From JAGFIY01 sp964499285 (GTDB lineage: Bacteria > Bacteroidota > Ignavibacteria > Ignavibacteriales > Melioribacteraceae), in assembly GCA_964499285.1 (NCBI GenBank), contig CAZCLA010000012.1, positions 1 through 64,000 on the forward strand: a stretch of DNA of 64,000 bases. Direction: 5' to 3'. The position numbers were made by a program, and so were the translations under genes. The notes under the pieces are model-generated. The model did no database searches, was not told where the DNA came from, and worked only from the letters and a program-made list of their open reading frames with translations. Below, in pieces: positions 63,948 through 64,000 of the stretch. The number at the start of each line of letters is the position of its first letter. Within the stretch, counting starts at the first letter, position 1.

Positions 63948-64000
63948 CTTAACTTTGTCATGATACCAAATTGCTTTACAGTCAAAAATATTTGTTTCAA

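Noticed and set aside
1..64000. Mobile elements, CRISPR arrays, phage or defence genes
   Set aside because: No transposase, integrase, repeat-spacer pattern, restriction or toxin-antitoxin gene was recognised on either strand.

Overview
The window is a gene-dense, AT-rich stretch of ordinary chromosome. It most likely comes from a member of the Ignavibacteria or a close relative in the Bacteroidota/Chlorobi group. Four proteins end in a type IX secretion (T9SS) type A sorting domain with the characteristic YPNPF or FPNPF motif, and one of these resembles the T9SS component PorZ. Several DUF families typical of the phylum (DUF3078, DUF1684, DUF4296-like) are present, as are menaquinone methylation, a bd oxidase and fermentation genes, which suggest a facultative anaerobe. 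I see no tRNA, rRNA, CRISPR array, integrase, transposase or phage gene, and no gene-free stretch longer than about 210 bases. Gene assignments come from motif and family recognition by eye.

Layout. 1-4918: surface and secretion operon on the plus strand, with a C25 (gingipain/PorU-like) peptidase cut by the window edge, a small T9SS cargo protein and an outer-membrane barrel. 4890-7372 (minus): HAD phosphatase and an exported degenerate phosphoesterase/beta-propeller protein. 7505-12876 (plus): lepA, lepB, a secreted subtilase and an O-methyltransferase. 12893-14134 (minus): an Rrf2 Fe-S regulator and a YigZ/IMPACT protein. 14211-18410 (plus): uvrA, rdgB and a lipoprotein. 18411-19109: menG. 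19162-19485: a small protein with a duplicated four-cysteine motif. 19482-22590 (minus): rsmA-mgtE-PAP2. 22692-23651: ROK kinase. 23644-27838 (minus): PorZ-like protein then an ABC-F ATPase. 27947-29460 (minus): Crp/Fnr regulator then a PHP phosphoesterase. 29655-31922: gapA and pgk. 32039-33317: rhomboid protease and a lipoprotein. 33277-35886 (minus): recQ. 35980-40003: ABC exporter pair, 3-hydroxyacyl-CoA dehydrogenase and ackA. 40091-42461: a divergent SDR and a FAD protein. 42465-47806 (minus): mutS, DUF1684 lipoprotein, aroF (DAHP synthase), tyrA. 48016-49677: mscS and a DUF3078 protein. 49784-53491: a 1235-residue GH13 enzyme. 53451-56726 (minus): cydA, cydB and an orphan MprF-type aminoacyltransferase domain. 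56828-61118: SPOR protein, DUF1579 protein, topA. 61137-63947 (minus): a triple-AAA+ ATPase.

Co-operating genes. The PorZ-like protein, the C25 peptidase and the sorting-domain proteins belong to one T9SS export route. gapA, pgk, hbd-like and ackA serve glycolysis and fermentation, while menG and cydAB serve menaquinone respiration. aroF and tyrA overlap in an aromatic amino acid operon. uvrA, mutS, recQ, topA and rdgB maintain the genome.

No clearly new multi-gene system is visible. The most unusual items are the triple-AAA+ protein with 286-residue periodicity, the small duplicated Cys4 protein, a phosphoesterase domain without its metal ligands, a C25 peptidase carrying an ILEI/PANDER-like domain, and the large GH13 protein with unassigned flanking domains.
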